NCBI GenBank assembly: GCA_001513045.1
Contig: LFSB01000018.1
Location: 1 to 32,264, forward strand
Direction: 5' to 3'
Source: Clostridiales bacterium DTU089
GTDB lineage: Bacteria > Bacillota > Clostridia > Oscillospirales > Acutalibacteraceae
Length of the DNA: 32,264 nt
The position numbers and the translations under genes are program-made. The notes under the pieces are model-generated. The model made no database searches and was not told the DNA's origin. It saw only the letters and a list, made by a program, of their open reading frames with translations. How positions within the stretch are numbered: position 1 is the first letter of the stretch; every line of letters begins with the position of its first letter. Positions 16,626-24,947 of this stretch are shown here, piece by piece.

Positions 16626-17549
16626 TCAGTAGGTGAGTGTGAACTCCTGCTTCCAGGTGCCGGTTATTTTTGCGTTGATGAGCGGAATGCCTACAAAGGA
16701 AAGCTTGCCCTGAATTCTTACGGGTTCACTTATTTTCAGTGACGTAAGTCTGCCCTGAGCATCAACTGTGGCTGTTATCGTAGCACCTACATAAGTGATT
16801 TCTGCGCTTTTGAGGGTGAAGGGCTTGATGTCCTCGGAGGTTATGGAAAGTGTATCCATGCAAGAGCCGTGATACGGGGGCTTGAAGTTTATGTCGTTGC
16901 CCTTTTCTTCTACAAGTGTGATGACAATCTTGCAGCCGTCGCCCTGTGCTGTGCATACTGCGGATTTTACGCCGCTTGCCGTAAGCTTGCTGGTGTAGTC
17001 CGCCTTATCGGGAGGAAGCATACGCGATAAGGTGTCGCCGTCGCTTGATTTGCCTGCCGTATAGCTGGCTGATTTGTTTTGCGGGTAGTCGTTCGGAAGC
17101 ATTTCCTCCGCCTTGCCGCGAAGACTTTCAATGGATATTTCGTCAAGTGTTGAGGTGGTGCCCTGAGCTCTGGCGATTTTTACAGTTCCGCTGTACTTTT
17201 TCGCGGCATTGGCTGTCGTGTTGTAATAATTGAGTACAGCATCCTTGGCTCCGTTTATAGGCGCATTGTTCTGTATGGGCGCGTTGGTAGGAGCATCGTT
17301 ATTGCCGGTAGGTGTCTCATTGTTATCTGTGTTCTGTACGGAGGCTGTGGTGCTGTCGTCATCGTCGCTTCCGGCGAGAGTTGTGGCAGTGGTGTTTTCT
17401 GTGCCGTTTACGGCATCTGCGGTTGTTCCTGCATCTGCTGCCGCAGTGGTTGTGGTGGTGTCTTCGCTGTTTCCGCCGCATGCCGCAAATGAAGCGAGCA
17501 TTGCAAACACTATTACGAGTGCTGCGATTCTGAAGTGCTTTTTCTTCAT
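16626..17549 (-). CDS. Threonine-rich lipoprotein of unknown function
   Basis: This 307-residue protein begins with a lipoprotein signal peptide: basic KKKHFR, hydrophobic core, then the lipobox SFAAC with C24 as the lipidated residue. Residues ~30-100 are a low-complexity linker rich in Thr, Asn, Ala and Asp, including four Asp in a row. The globular part (~100-307) has a pair of cysteines (near CTAQGDGC) and a C-terminal all-beta look ending GTWKQEFTLTY. No family was recognised. Its start lies 4 nt after the stop of the ceramidase-like gene, and AAGGGG for it overlaps the last codons of that gene, so the two are co-translated. It probably sits on the outer face of the membrane. Confidence 0.85.
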   Translation of the reverse strand: MKKKHFRIAALVIVFAMLASFAACGGNSEDTTTTTAAADAGTTADAVNGTENTTATTLAGSDDDDSTTASVQNTDNNETPTGNNDAPTNAPIQNNAPINGAKDAVLNYYNTTANAAKKYSGTVKIARAQGTTSTLDEISIESLRGKAEEMLPNDYPQNKSASYTAGKSSDGDTLSRMLPPDKADYTSKLTASGVKSAVCTAQGDGCKIVITLVEEKGNDINFKPPYHGSCMDTLSITSEDIKPFTLKSAEITYVGATITATVDAQGRLTSLKISEPVRIQGKLSFVGIPLINAKITGTWKQEFTLTY

Positions 17550-17553
17550 AAAA

Positions 17554-19008
17554 TTACCCCTTTTTATTTTTTATATTTTTAACGGTATTCATCATACCGC
17601 TGAAAACCTCAGCTATCTTCGGCGCGGTGTCCGGACCGAGAGAATTGGTTTCCTCATAGTGACGTCTGCCGAGTCTGTCGATACATTTATCGAGGTAAGG
17701 AATTTCACTGTTAAGCATGAAATCGTTCGGAGGAATTACATATCCGACCTCATCGTTTGCAAGACCGAAAATCAAAAGCTTCTCATCCTCCGCAATTTCA
17801 CACAACGGGGTGGGGTTCATGTCCGACGATTTGCCCTGAGCGGATTCCGCCTCGCTGAGATAGCCTCCGAAAGCAAGCTCCGGGAAAAGCTCACAGGGGA
17901 GAAGCAGCATTTTCAATGAGTCAAGCTCAAGGTAGGTCATCTCCGATTTCAGTGCAAAGTTCAGCGGTGCCGATTTGTCGCCGTATTCGACAACATTGAG
18001 TATTTTTGCCTTCGCCGCCGCCATAAGCACGCTGTTGTCGGCTTGGAAGAAAAACTCCTGACGTATAAGGTTGAGCTTCGCGGAAAGCTTTTTCTCGTCT
18101 TTTATTGAAAGCGCGTAATCGGCGAGCTTCCTGCCTATCATTTTAGTTGAAGTTATTTTATCGTGATGCAAAAGCTCCATGCTTATCATACCGCCTATTG
18201 CACCGACAAAATATATGGTTTCCGCACCGGTCTCCTTCATTATCTTTTCACGCATATAGCAAGGAAAATCCGCACTCACAAAGGAGTTTGAGCCGGAGAG
18301 GGATTCCGAATGCGAAGCAAAGTTGAGCATATATATTTCACGCGTTCCGTCATTCGGAACAAAGCGCAGGCGTGTGAGGATTTTTGAGTATACGACGGGC
18401 AGACGTATATCCTCCTGCATGTCCGGAACCTCTGTTTCTCCGAGGTACAGCGAACCCTCACGGCGGTCAAGATACGCCTTCTTTACTGCGGAGCGAATCC
18501 CGGCGGCAACAATTTCCATGTAGTGCTTATCTCTGCCGGATATCGGAAGCGGCCCCCATATTCCCATGGTGTCTATTCCGGCGTGAGAGTGGGTGCTCAA
18601 TATGTTTATGCTTCTGCAGCCTGTCTCTTTTACGAACTCGGACATCGAATCACGGATTGCGTTCACGTCCGCGCTGAGCATTCCGACATCATCAACGGAT
18701 ACGAACACCACGCCTCCGCGTCCGGAATTGTCATCAAGCCATACCGCGTGTGCATAAGGAGTGTCGAGAACTCCGAGCGCAGGGTTGTTTGAGTTATATC
18801 CGGCTATATAATATTTCTTTTTGTCAAGATCCTTGGGTAAAACCGGTGTTTTGCCGAAGCCCGCAATAAAGTACTCGGATTTCGGCTCGGATATGTAATC
18901 GAATTCCGACGGTACAATCGGAGTTATCGGATTTGTTTTACATTTCCGTGCACCGAGTGCGGTAAAGGTTTTTCGCAGACCTGTTGATACAAGAGAAAGC
19001 GCTTGCAT
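17554..19008 (-). CDS. Neutral-ceramidase-like hydrolase family protein, no signal peptide
   Basis: This 484-residue protein shows the pattern of neutral/alkaline non-lysosomal ceramidases. STHSHAGID (H140, H142) corresponds to their THTHSGP zinc motif, FASHSESL (H233) to FAxHPT, and FVGAIGGM to the NGAQGD segment. GLANDEVGYVIPPNDF near the end corresponds to the ANxYVGY motif. The match is by motif order only, and overall identity to true ceramidases is probably low. The start at 19008 has AAGGGGG upstream on the minus strand; a longer start at 19074 lacks this. It is the divergent paralogue of the gene at 19140 and is coupled to the lipoprotein downstream. Without a signal peptide it is probably cytoplasmic. 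Substrate unknown; an amide or ester lipid is a guess. Confidence 0.7.
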   Translation of the reverse strand: MQALSLVSTGLRKTFTALGARKCKTNPITPIVPSEFDYISEPKSEYFIAGFGKTPVLPKDLDKKKYYIAGYNSNNPALGVLDTPYAHAVWLDDNSGRGGVVFVSVDDVGMLSADVNAIRDSMSEFVKETGCRSINILSTHSHAGIDTMGIWGPLPISGRDKHYMEIVAAGIRSAVKKAYLDRREGSLYLGETEVPDMQEDIRLPVVYSKILTRLRFVPNDGTREIYMLNFASHSESLSGSNSFVSADFPCYMREKIMKETGAETIYFVGAIGGMISMELLHHDKITSTKMIGRKLADYALSIKDEKKLSAKLNLIRQEFFFQADNSVLMAAAKAKILNVVEYGDKSAPLNFALKSEMTYLELDSLKMLLLPCELFPELAFGGYLSEAESAQGKSSDMNPTPLCEIAEDEKLLIFGLANDEVGYVIPPNDFMLNSEIPYLDKCIDRLGRRHYEETNSLGPDTAPKIAEVFSGMMNTVKNIKNKKG

Positions 19009-19045
19009 AAATTTAATCCCCCTTTGCACATACCGATTTAAAAAA

Positions 19046-19074
19046 AGTTTATCACACGAAAAAATAAATGTCAA
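19046..19074 (-). promoter_or_regulatory. Promoter for the minus-strand ceramidase-like/lipoprotein pair
   Basis: On the minus strand, a perfect TTGACA (19074-19069) is followed after 17 nt by TAAACT (19051-19046), which is directly preceded by TGA, an extended -10. It lies about 38 nt upstream of the ATG. Confidence 0.6.
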
Positions 19075-19086
19075 CTTGTGCTGTTC

Positions 19087-19115
19087 TTTTCAGTAAGGTT
19101 GTGCTAAAATATATT
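19087..19115 (+). promoter_or_regulatory. Candidate promoter for the plus-strand ceramidase-like gene
   Basis: TTTTCA (19087-19092) and TATATT (19110-19115) are separated by 17 nt. This lies back-to-back with the minus-strand promoter, with 12 nt between the two -35 boxes, so one regulator could act on both. Confidence 0.4.
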
Positions 19116-19139
19116 CATTAAGAACCGGGAGGAATCAGC

Positions 19140-20735
19140 ATGAAAAAACGCACGATATTTGCCCTCGGAGCCTTGAGCACAATTGCAGCGGGGGCTGTTA
19201 TAAGCAAAAAAACAACTCCGGAACAGCGCAACCGCTTTTCCTACGACAGTGCCGACAAGGGCATCAGAGCTCTGCTGCGCGGCATATGCTCTGTGCTTCC
19301 CGAAAGGAAATGGCAGCTTGAGGAGGAGTACGTGCCGGAAAATTTCTTTTCCGGATATTCTGAGTTTCTCGAAAAATCCGGCAAGCAAGCCTCTTGGAGT
19401 CTCGGATATGCCTGTGAGGACTTAACACCGGAGGACTATCAGACACATAACTATTACATTGCCGGTTATCTGAACTATCCGCCGAATCTTATGCAGGGCG
19501 TTATCGACGGTCAGTTTGTGCGCGCCGTCTGTCTTGATGACGGCACGGGAAGGGGGGCGGTTGTCTTTGCGACAATCGACTGTGTGGGAATCTCCAATAC
19601 CGATATACGCAGGGTGAGGGCGAGGCTTGCCGATTTTGCACAGCAGAACAATATCGCGGCAATCAATATTTCAGCCACACATTGCCACAGCGCCGTTGAT
19701 ACTCAGGGGCTGTGGGGTGATATTATTCCGAACGGGCTTAAAAATAACGTTAAGGCTGTTAAAGAGGGCAGGGAAGAGGACTTAACCTCCGGCAGAGACC
19801 CGAAATTCATGAATAATCTCTACGAGAAGGCCTCGAAGGCTATAACCGATGCCTTTGCTTCAATGAAGAAGGGAAAGCTGTACTCGGCGGTTACGGACGA
19901 CCTTGAATATATGCGTGACAAGCGTCCGCCGGAGGTCGTTGAAAAGGATTTGACGTCACTTCACTTTGTTCCGGATGACGGAAGCGCGGAAACCTATGCG
20001 GTGTTCATGGCGGCGCATCCGGTATGCCTTGGAGCCAAAAACAGGAGCCTGAGCAGTGACTATCCGTTTTATATTGTCGATGAATTCAATAAGCACGGAA
20101 AAAACGGAATCTTTTTTCAGGGCGCCCAGCTTGCTGTTGCAACGAGGCGTGACGGTATAGCTCCCGAAGGCTTTGAAGGCGAAAGCTGGCAGGGCTACGG
20201 CAGGGGTATAGCTCAATTTGTGCTCGGACTTGCTGATGCCGGACGCGAGCAAAAGGTGAAGCCGCTGCTTAACATAAAGCTCAATGAGGTGTTTATTCCC
20301 GGTAAAAATGAGGTTCTTATGCTTGCTGCAAGGCTCGGCTTTGTCAACAACAGGGTTCTGCGTACGGGAAGGAACGATATGCAGGCCGAGTTTGTTACAG
20401 AGGTCGGCTATGCACAGCTCGGTGAAAATCTGAGAATAGCACTTATCCCGGGGGAGCTTGCACCCGAGCTTGCATACGGCGGGGCATATATGAAGGATAA
20501 GGCGTACCGGCACACCGATTGGAAGCTTCCGCCCATGCAGAGCATGGTGAAGGACGGCTCGAAGCTTGTTGTTATAGGGCTTGCGAATGACTCCGTCGGA
20601 TATATTCTTCCCGGCAACGATTACGGCAGCGTAATAGCTCCGCTCCATTATGAGGAGGCAATTTCGTCCGGACCGGATGCCGGTGAAATTATCGTCAAGG
20701 CGTTTTCAAAGCTGGTTGAAGAAACCGGAAGATAA
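19140..20735 (+). CDS. Neutral-ceramidase-like hydrolase family protein with N-terminal signal/anchor
   Basis: This 531-residue paralogue of the divergent gene shares YYIAGY, a LDDxxGRGxVVF stretch, SATHCHSAVDTQGLWG (H181, H183) against STHSHAGIDTMGIWG, AAHPVCL (H293) and GLANDSVGYILPGNDY. The THxHxxxD pattern and later His fit the zinc site of neutral ceramidases. Unlike its paralogue it begins with KKR and a hydrophobic segment (about res 5-22) without a clear lipobox, so it is either exported or anchored. It also carries an insert around 200-225. GGGAGGA at 19127-19133 sets the start. No intrinsic terminator with a T-run was found after it. Substrate unknown. Confidence 0.72.
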   Translation: MKKRTIFALGALSTIAAGAVISKKTTPEQRNRFSYDSADKGIRALLRGICSVLPERKWQLEEEYVPENFFSGYSEFLEKSGKQASWSLGYACEDLTPEDYQTHNYYIAGYLNYPPNLMQGVIDGQFVRAVCLDDGTGRGAVVFATIDCVGISNTDIRRVRARLADFAQQNNIAAINISATHCHSAVDTQGLWGDIIPNGLKNNVKAVKEGREEDLTSGRDPKFMNNLYEKASKAITDAFASMKKGKLYSAVTDDLEYMRDKRPPEVVEKDLTSLHFVPDDGSAETYAVFMAAHPVCLGAKNRSLSSDYPFYIVDEFNKHGKNGIFFQGAQLAVATRRDGIAPEGFEGESWQGYGRGIAQFVLGLADAGREQKVKPLLNIKLNEVFIPGKNEVLMLAARLGFVNNRVLRTGRNDMQAEFVTEVGYAQLGENLRIALIPGELAPELAYGGAYMKDKAYRHTDWKLPPMQSMVKDGSKLVVIGLANDSVGYILPGNDYGSVIAPLHYEEAISSGPDAGEIIVKAFSKLVEETGR

Positions 20736-20769
20736 CGGGTGTAAAAAAACCTTAAATAATATGTTAAAT

Positions 20770-20824
20770 TATATAGTATAATCCTTGAAATCCTACCGCG
20801 TTTGTGGTAGGATTATACTATATA
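20770..20824. repeat. Long inverted repeat/hairpin upstream of the GH13 gene
   Basis: A 15-nt arm TATATAGTATAATCC (20770-20784) has an exact inverted copy at 20110-equivalent position 20810-20824. Inside, TCCTACC (20791-20797) pairs with GGTAGGA (20806-20812) around an 8-nt loop. The inner right arm shares GGA with the outer arm, so the two pairings compete, or combine as a ~19-bp stem with a 9-nt bulge. No T-run follows. It ends 20 nt before the GH13 start and could be an operator or mRNA leader structure. Confidence 0.75.
20777..20782 (+). promoter_or_regulatory. Candidate -10 box inside the inverted repeat
   Basis: A perfect TATAAT lies in the left arm, and its mirror copy lies in the right arm on the other strand. 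The best -35 upstream is only TTAAAT at 20752-20757 with a 19-nt spacer, so the promoter is uncertain. If used, transcription would begin just before the inner hairpin. Confidence 0.3.
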
Positions 20825-20844
20825 TGGAAAGTGGGGTAATGTTG

Positions 20845-22512
20845 ATGAACAATACTTGGTATAAGGACATGGCAGTGTACCAGATATGGCCGCGCAGCTT
20901 TTGCGACGGAAACGGGGACGGTATAGGTGACATCAAGGGTATAATCTCCAAGCTTGATTATATAAAAAGCCTTAATGTGGACGCGATATGGTTTTCTCCG
21001 CTATATAAATCGCCCAATAAGGATTACGGCTACGACATCGCCGACTATAAATCCATATCCGAGGACTACGGCACACTTGATGATTTCAAGACCCTTGTCG
21101 CAGAGGCGCATTCGCGCGGACTCAAGGTGATAATGGATCTTGTTATAAATCACACATCAGACCAGCACAATTGGTTTATTGAAAGCAAAAAATCGAAGGA
21201 TAATCCATATCACGATTACTACATATGGCGCAAGGGTAAGGGCAAGCGCCCTCCCAACAACTGGAAGGCGACATTCCCCGGTCCGGCATGGGAGTATAAC
21301 GAGCACCTCAAGGAGTATTATCTTCATCTGTTCGCCATTGAACAGCCCGACCTCAACATGGATAACCCCAAGGTGCGCGAGGAAATCAAGGACATTATGC
21401 GCTTCTGGCTTGACATCGGTGTTGACGGCTTCCGTGAGGATGTCATAACCTTTATTTCAAAAAAAGAAGGGCTTCCCAACGGCTTCCCGATTCCCGCCGC
21501 CTGCGGCATGGAGCACTATAAAAACGGCCCTCATATCCATGAGTATCTCTCCGAGTTTAAAAACGACGTTCTCAGTAAATATGATTGCTTCACTGTCGGC
21601 GAGGCGCCCATGATGACTCCCGAAATCGCACTTAAATACATAACCGAAGGAAAAAATCAGGAGCTTAACATGATGTTCAACTTCCAGCACATGGAGGCCG
21701 ATTGCTTCATGATGACCTGGATACGCATACCCTTTAACCTCAAAAAGCTCAAAAAAGCTTTTTCAAGCTGGCAGACCGAGCTTTACGGCAAGGCATGGAA
21801 TGCGATTTACATTGAAAATCACGACCAGCCCCGTGTTATCAGCCGGTACGGCAGTGAGGAATACAGAGTTGAAAGCGGAAAGATGCTTGCCACCATGTAT
21901 ATCTGCCAGAGCTGCACACCTTTTATATATCAGGGTCAGGAAATAGGTATGACAAATATAAGACTTCCGGAGCTTGACATGTACGAGGATGTTTTCACAA
22001 AGAACAACTACAAAATGTTCAAGAAGCTCGGCTTCAGTCATGAAAAAATAATGGAAATAGCCAAGTACGCCTCACGCGACAATGCGAGAACTCCCGTGCA
22101 ATGGAATGCCGAAAAGAATGCGGGCTTTACAACCGCCGACAAGGCGTGGTTCCACATAAATCCCAATTACACGGAGATAAACGTCGAGGCCGCGGAGAAG
22201 GATGAGGACAGCATCCTCAACTATTACAGAGCGTTGCTTAAATTCCGCAAGGAGAACCCGATAGTAATCTACGGCGACTACAAGGAGCATTGTAAGAACA
22301 GCAGCGAGCTTTATGTGTATGAGCGTAATTACGAGGGCAAGCGCATGCTTGTTATAAACTCGTTTACCGACAAAAAGGTGGACTTCACGGCGCCGGAGGG
22401 CTTTGATTTGAGCAAGGGCAAGCTCGTTATGACCAACTACAAATACCCCGCAACGTCATATAACGGCTTTAAAACCAAGCCATATGAGACCAGAGTGTAT
22501 ATGTTTGATTGA
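20845..22512 (+). CDS. GH13 oligo-1,6-glucosidase/alpha-glucosidase
   Basis: This 555-residue cytoplasmic enzyme of the GH13_31 type releases glucose from short alpha-glucosides. The (beta/alpha)8 barrel begins at YQIWPRSFCDGNGDGIGD. The catalytic residues are nucleophile D199 in DGFREDV, acid/base E253 in VGEAP, and D327 in ENHDQPR. Val200 right after the nucleophile is the residue typical of alpha-1,6-acting members, so isomalto-oligosaccharides are the likely substrate. ATG 20845 is favoured because GGGG at 20833-20836 lies 8 nt upstream; an ATG at 20839 is only 2 nt away. The gene follows a large inverted repeat and is followed at 28 nt by the dockerin protein gene. Confidence 0.93.
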   Translation: MNNTWYKDMAVYQIWPRSFCDGNGDGIGDIKGIISKLDYIKSLNVDAIWFSPLYKSPNKDYGYDIADYKSISEDYGTLDDFKTLVAEAHSRGLKVIMDLVINHTSDQHNWFIESKKSKDNPYHDYYIWRKGKGKRPPNNWKATFPGPAWEYNEHLKEYYLHLFAIEQPDLNMDNPKVREEIKDIMRFWLDIGVDGFREDVITFISKKEGLPNGFPIPAACGMEHYKNGPHIHEYLSEFKNDVLSKYDCFTVGEAPMMTPEIALKYITEGKNQELNMMFNFQHMEADCFMMTWIRIPFNLKKLKKAFSSWQTELYGKAWNAIYIENHDQPRVISRYGSEEYRVESGKMLATMYICQSCTPFIYQGQEIGMTNIRLPELDMYEDVFTKNNYKMFKKLGFSHEKIMEIAKYASRDNARTPVQWNAEKNAGFTTADKAWFHINPNYTEINVEAAEKDEDSILNYYRALLKFRKENPIVIYGDYKEHCKNSSELYVYERNYEGKRMLVINSFTDKKVDFTAPEGFDLSKGKLVMTNYKYPATSYNGFKTKPYETRVYMFD

Positions 22513-22540
22513 CTGTCTTACCTATTTGAGAGGTGGCTTT

Positions 22541-23986
22541 ATGAAAAAAATTTTTAGAATTCTCTGTTTAGTCATAGCGATGGCGCTTCTCCTTTCAAGC
22601 ACGTCTTTGGCTGCGGGAGTTGTTTCGCCGCCGGACAGATACGGCGTGCTTGAAAACAGCAGACTTGTTGAAAATGCTGGGAAATCTTCGCAGAGCGGTG
22701 TCACTGCACAATACACATATAATGTCGGTTCCCGCTTCTTTTATGACAATATAAACACAAATGCCAAGGCTGTGCAGGATGCTATTTTATCCGCTCCGCT
22801 CGGTACTTCGGAATTTGAGATTACGCTTCCCGAGCCCGAAGAATGGACTCAGATACAGCTTGATGTGCAGGCAGGCGTATATTCTCTTTTTAAGGATCAT
22901 CCGGAGGTGTTTTGGTACTCAGGCGGCTGCAATTACGGAGCAACGAACGGATACTACGGTTCGGGCGGTCAGGTTATTTACACTGTTGCAACGCTAACCC
23001 TTGAATTGAGCAGCGCATATACGGATATTGCCGCAACTAAGGCCGCGCTTGAGGAGGCGGTTGAAAAGTTTGTGGCTCTCGGTGACACACGTTATGAAAA
23101 AGTGAAATCAATTCACGATTTTATTTCGTTAAATGCAGCGTATGATTATTCCTTTACGAATCCGACAGCGCATGAGGCCACAAGCGCATTGCTGGAACCA
23201 TTTCTTCCTGTGTGTGAGGGGTATGCGGAGGCATTTAAAATAATATGCGATAAATACTCGATTCCGTGTGTGCTCGTAACCGGAGAGTCTGTAACCATAA
23301 ATGACAACGGTCAGGAGGAGCGGGGCGGACACATGTGGTGCTATGTCCAGATGGAGGACTTAAAGTGGTACGCTGTTGATGTCACATGGGATGACCAAGG
23401 CTCTTCAATGAACAGAATATTTACCGATTTTCTTCTCGTGGGAAGCACCACCGTAAATACCTATTTCGGAGGAAGAACCTTTGCCACAGAACACATTCCG
23501 AGCGGTCAATGGACGCTGAAAGCGGGTTATATTTTTACATATCCGGAGCTTTCAAGCACTGCTTATGTTCGACCGACCAGGTTCGGCATGGCGCTTCCTG
23601 TCGGTGCGCAGAAAAATCAATCCTCTTTGGAGCTTAGGTTTATTCCCAATGAATACTCGGCTGTTGTGGGCTATTCGGGTGCATATTATAATGCTACAGC
23701 AACAGCTTCTGGAAAAGGCACCGGAGCAACAATCACTCTTCCCACCGGCACCTCAAACGCAAATCAGACATGGAAAATCATTGTCCGCGGCGATGTCAAC
23801 GGTGACGCGCTCACAAATGCCGATGACCTCAACGAAACACTTAAAAAGAGCGTGGGTATGCAGTCGAGTATTTTGCCGGATTCTGATTACGTGAAGGCGG
23901 GGGATATCAACGGCGACGGCGTAATCGACGCCATAGACGCGGCATATATTGAGCTTTATACAAGCGGACACTACGACTTTTCATAG
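22541..23986 (+). CDS. Exported transglutaminase-like protein with C-terminal type I dockerin
   Basis: This 481-residue protein begins with a Sec signal peptide ending near SLAAG (res ~24). A transglutaminase-like core has the triad C225 in PVCEGYAEAFK, H264 in GGHMWCYV and D280 in VDVTWDD, typical of bacterial cysteine protease or amidase members of this superfamily. After a ~100-residue region, the C-terminus has two dockerin calcium loops: GDVNGDALTNADD (417-429) and GDINGDGVIDAID (454-466). A dockerin docks onto a cohesin-bearing scaffold, so the protein is probably displayed on or released with a cellulosome-like complex. GAGAGGTGG ahead of the ATG sets the start; an upstream in-frame start overlaps the GH13 gene. 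Substrate unknown; it may act on a protein or peptide. No cohesin lies in the window. Confidence 0.9.
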   Translation: MKKIFRILCLVIAMALLLSSTSLAAGVVSPPDRYGVLENSRLVENAGKSSQSGVTAQYTYNVGSRFFYDNINTNAKAVQDAILSAPLGTSEFEITLPEPEEWTQIQLDVQAGVYSLFKDHPEVFWYSGGCNYGATNGYYGSGGQVIYTVATLTLELSSAYTDIAATKAALEEAVEKFVALGDTRYEKVKSIHDFISLNAAYDYSFTNPTAHEATSALLEPFLPVCEGYAEAFKIICDKYSIPCVLVTGESVTINDNGQEERGGHMWCYVQMEDLKWYAVDVTWDDQGSSMNRIFTDFLLVGSTTVNTYFGGRTFATEHIPSGQWTLKAGYIFTYPELSSTAYVRPTRFGMALPVGAQKNQSSLELRFIPNEYSAVVGYSGAYYNATATASGKGTGATITLPTGTSNANQTWKIIVRGDVNGDALTNADDLNETLKKSVGMQSSILPDSDYVKAGDINGDGVIDAIDAAYIELYTSGHYDFS

Positions 23987-24000
23987 ATAGGGGATATATT

Positions 24001-24936
24001 ATGGCAATAGTCAGAAAAGAAGCCTATTTTAAATCATCGGACGGTATTCACAGCATCCGTACGCTTATATGGAACGATGACGCTCAGGCTCCGAGGGCTG
24101 TTTTTCAGATTGCACACGGGGTATCGGAGCATATCGGCAGATATGACGATTTCGCTCGTTTTCTCGCATCCAACGGCTTTGTTGTCTGCGGAAACGACCA
24201 TCTCGGACACGGGAAAAGCGTTAACTCCGTGAAGGAACTCGGCTTTTTTGCCGAGGAGGACGGAGACATGCGGCTTGTCGATGATATGCACATTCTCCAC
24301 AACATCATGAGAAAACGCTATCCGGAGCTTCCGTATTTCCTTTTCGGTCACAGCATGGGCTCATTGTGTGCGAGAGTGTATACCGCAACCTTCGGCAACG
24401 ACCTCGCGGGCGCGATATACTGCGGAACGGCACAGGTTCCGGCGGAATTGAATATTCTTGAGGATACCGTGGCGTCACTTGTGCGTAAATTCGGCGCGCA
24501 TACGGTTAATGTCAGGCTTGCCGATTCGCTTAATCTTTTTTCAAGCCTCATGGTTGAGGATGCACAAACAAATCTCGACTGGCTTTCTTTAAGTGAGGAA
24601 AACCGTCTTGCATACGCGAACGACCCGCTCTGCGGCAATCCGCTTTCTCTGGGCGGAATGCGCGATATGATGCAGCTTGCACTGAAAAGCTGCCGTCATG
24701 AATGGGCGGAATGTCTTCCCGAAAATCTCCCGATAATGTTTATATCCGGAGCGAAGGACCCGATAGGTCTTAACGGCAAGGGTGTGCTTCAGGCGGCGGA
24801 TTCCGTTCAGAAAACCGGAAACGAGCCCACGGTTATTCTTTATCCGGGTGACCGTCACGAAATACTCAACGAGGAAGACAGCATAAAGGTGTATTCAGAT
24901 GTCATGAAATGGCTTAACAGCGTTCTCAAAAAATAG
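24001..24936 (+). CDS. Alpha/beta hydrolase, monoacylglycerol-lipase-like
   Basis: This 311-residue protein has no signal peptide. It has the family's HGVSEHIGRYDDFA segment, the nucleophile S118 in GHSMGS, D253 in SGAKDPIG and H286 in DRHEI, a complete catalytic triad. The pattern (HGxxEHxxRY, then DHxGHGxS) is that of bacterial monoacylglycerol lipases and lysophospholipases (PF12146, Hydrolase_4). The ATG lies 14 nt after the dockerin gene, with AGGGGA upstream. miaB follows at 11 nt. It probably cleaves acyl esters in the cytoplasm. Exact substrate not known. Confidence 0.88.
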   Translation: MAIVRKEAYFKSSDGIHSIRTLIWNDDAQAPRAVFQIAHGVSEHIGRYDDFARFLASNGFVVCGNDHLGHGKSVNSVKELGFFAEEDGDMRLVDDMHILHNIMRKRYPELPYFLFGHSMGSLCARVYTATFGNDLAGAIYCGTAQVPAELNILEDTVASLVRKFGAHTVNVRLADSLNLFSSLMVEDAQTNLDWLSLSEENRLAYANDPLCGNPLSLGGMRDMMQLALKSCRHEWAECLPENLPIMFISGAKDPIGLNGKGVLQAADSVQKTGNEPTVILYPGDRHEILNEEDSIKVYSDVMKWLNSVLKK

Positions 24937-24947
24937 GAGGAACCCTC

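Noticed and set aside
17230-17919. A 229-residue plus-strand open frame with a hydrophobic, Val/Ser/Ala-rich start
   Set aside because: It mirrors the Thr-rich stalk and signal peptide of the minus-strand lipoprotein; the composition is a shadow effect.
19956-20648. A 230-residue minus-strand open frame
   Set aside because: It is antisense to the ceramidase-like gene and lacks a start context or motifs.
20770-20824. Reading the inverted repeat as an intrinsic terminator of the upstream gene
   Set aside because: No T-run follows the right arm on the plus strand.
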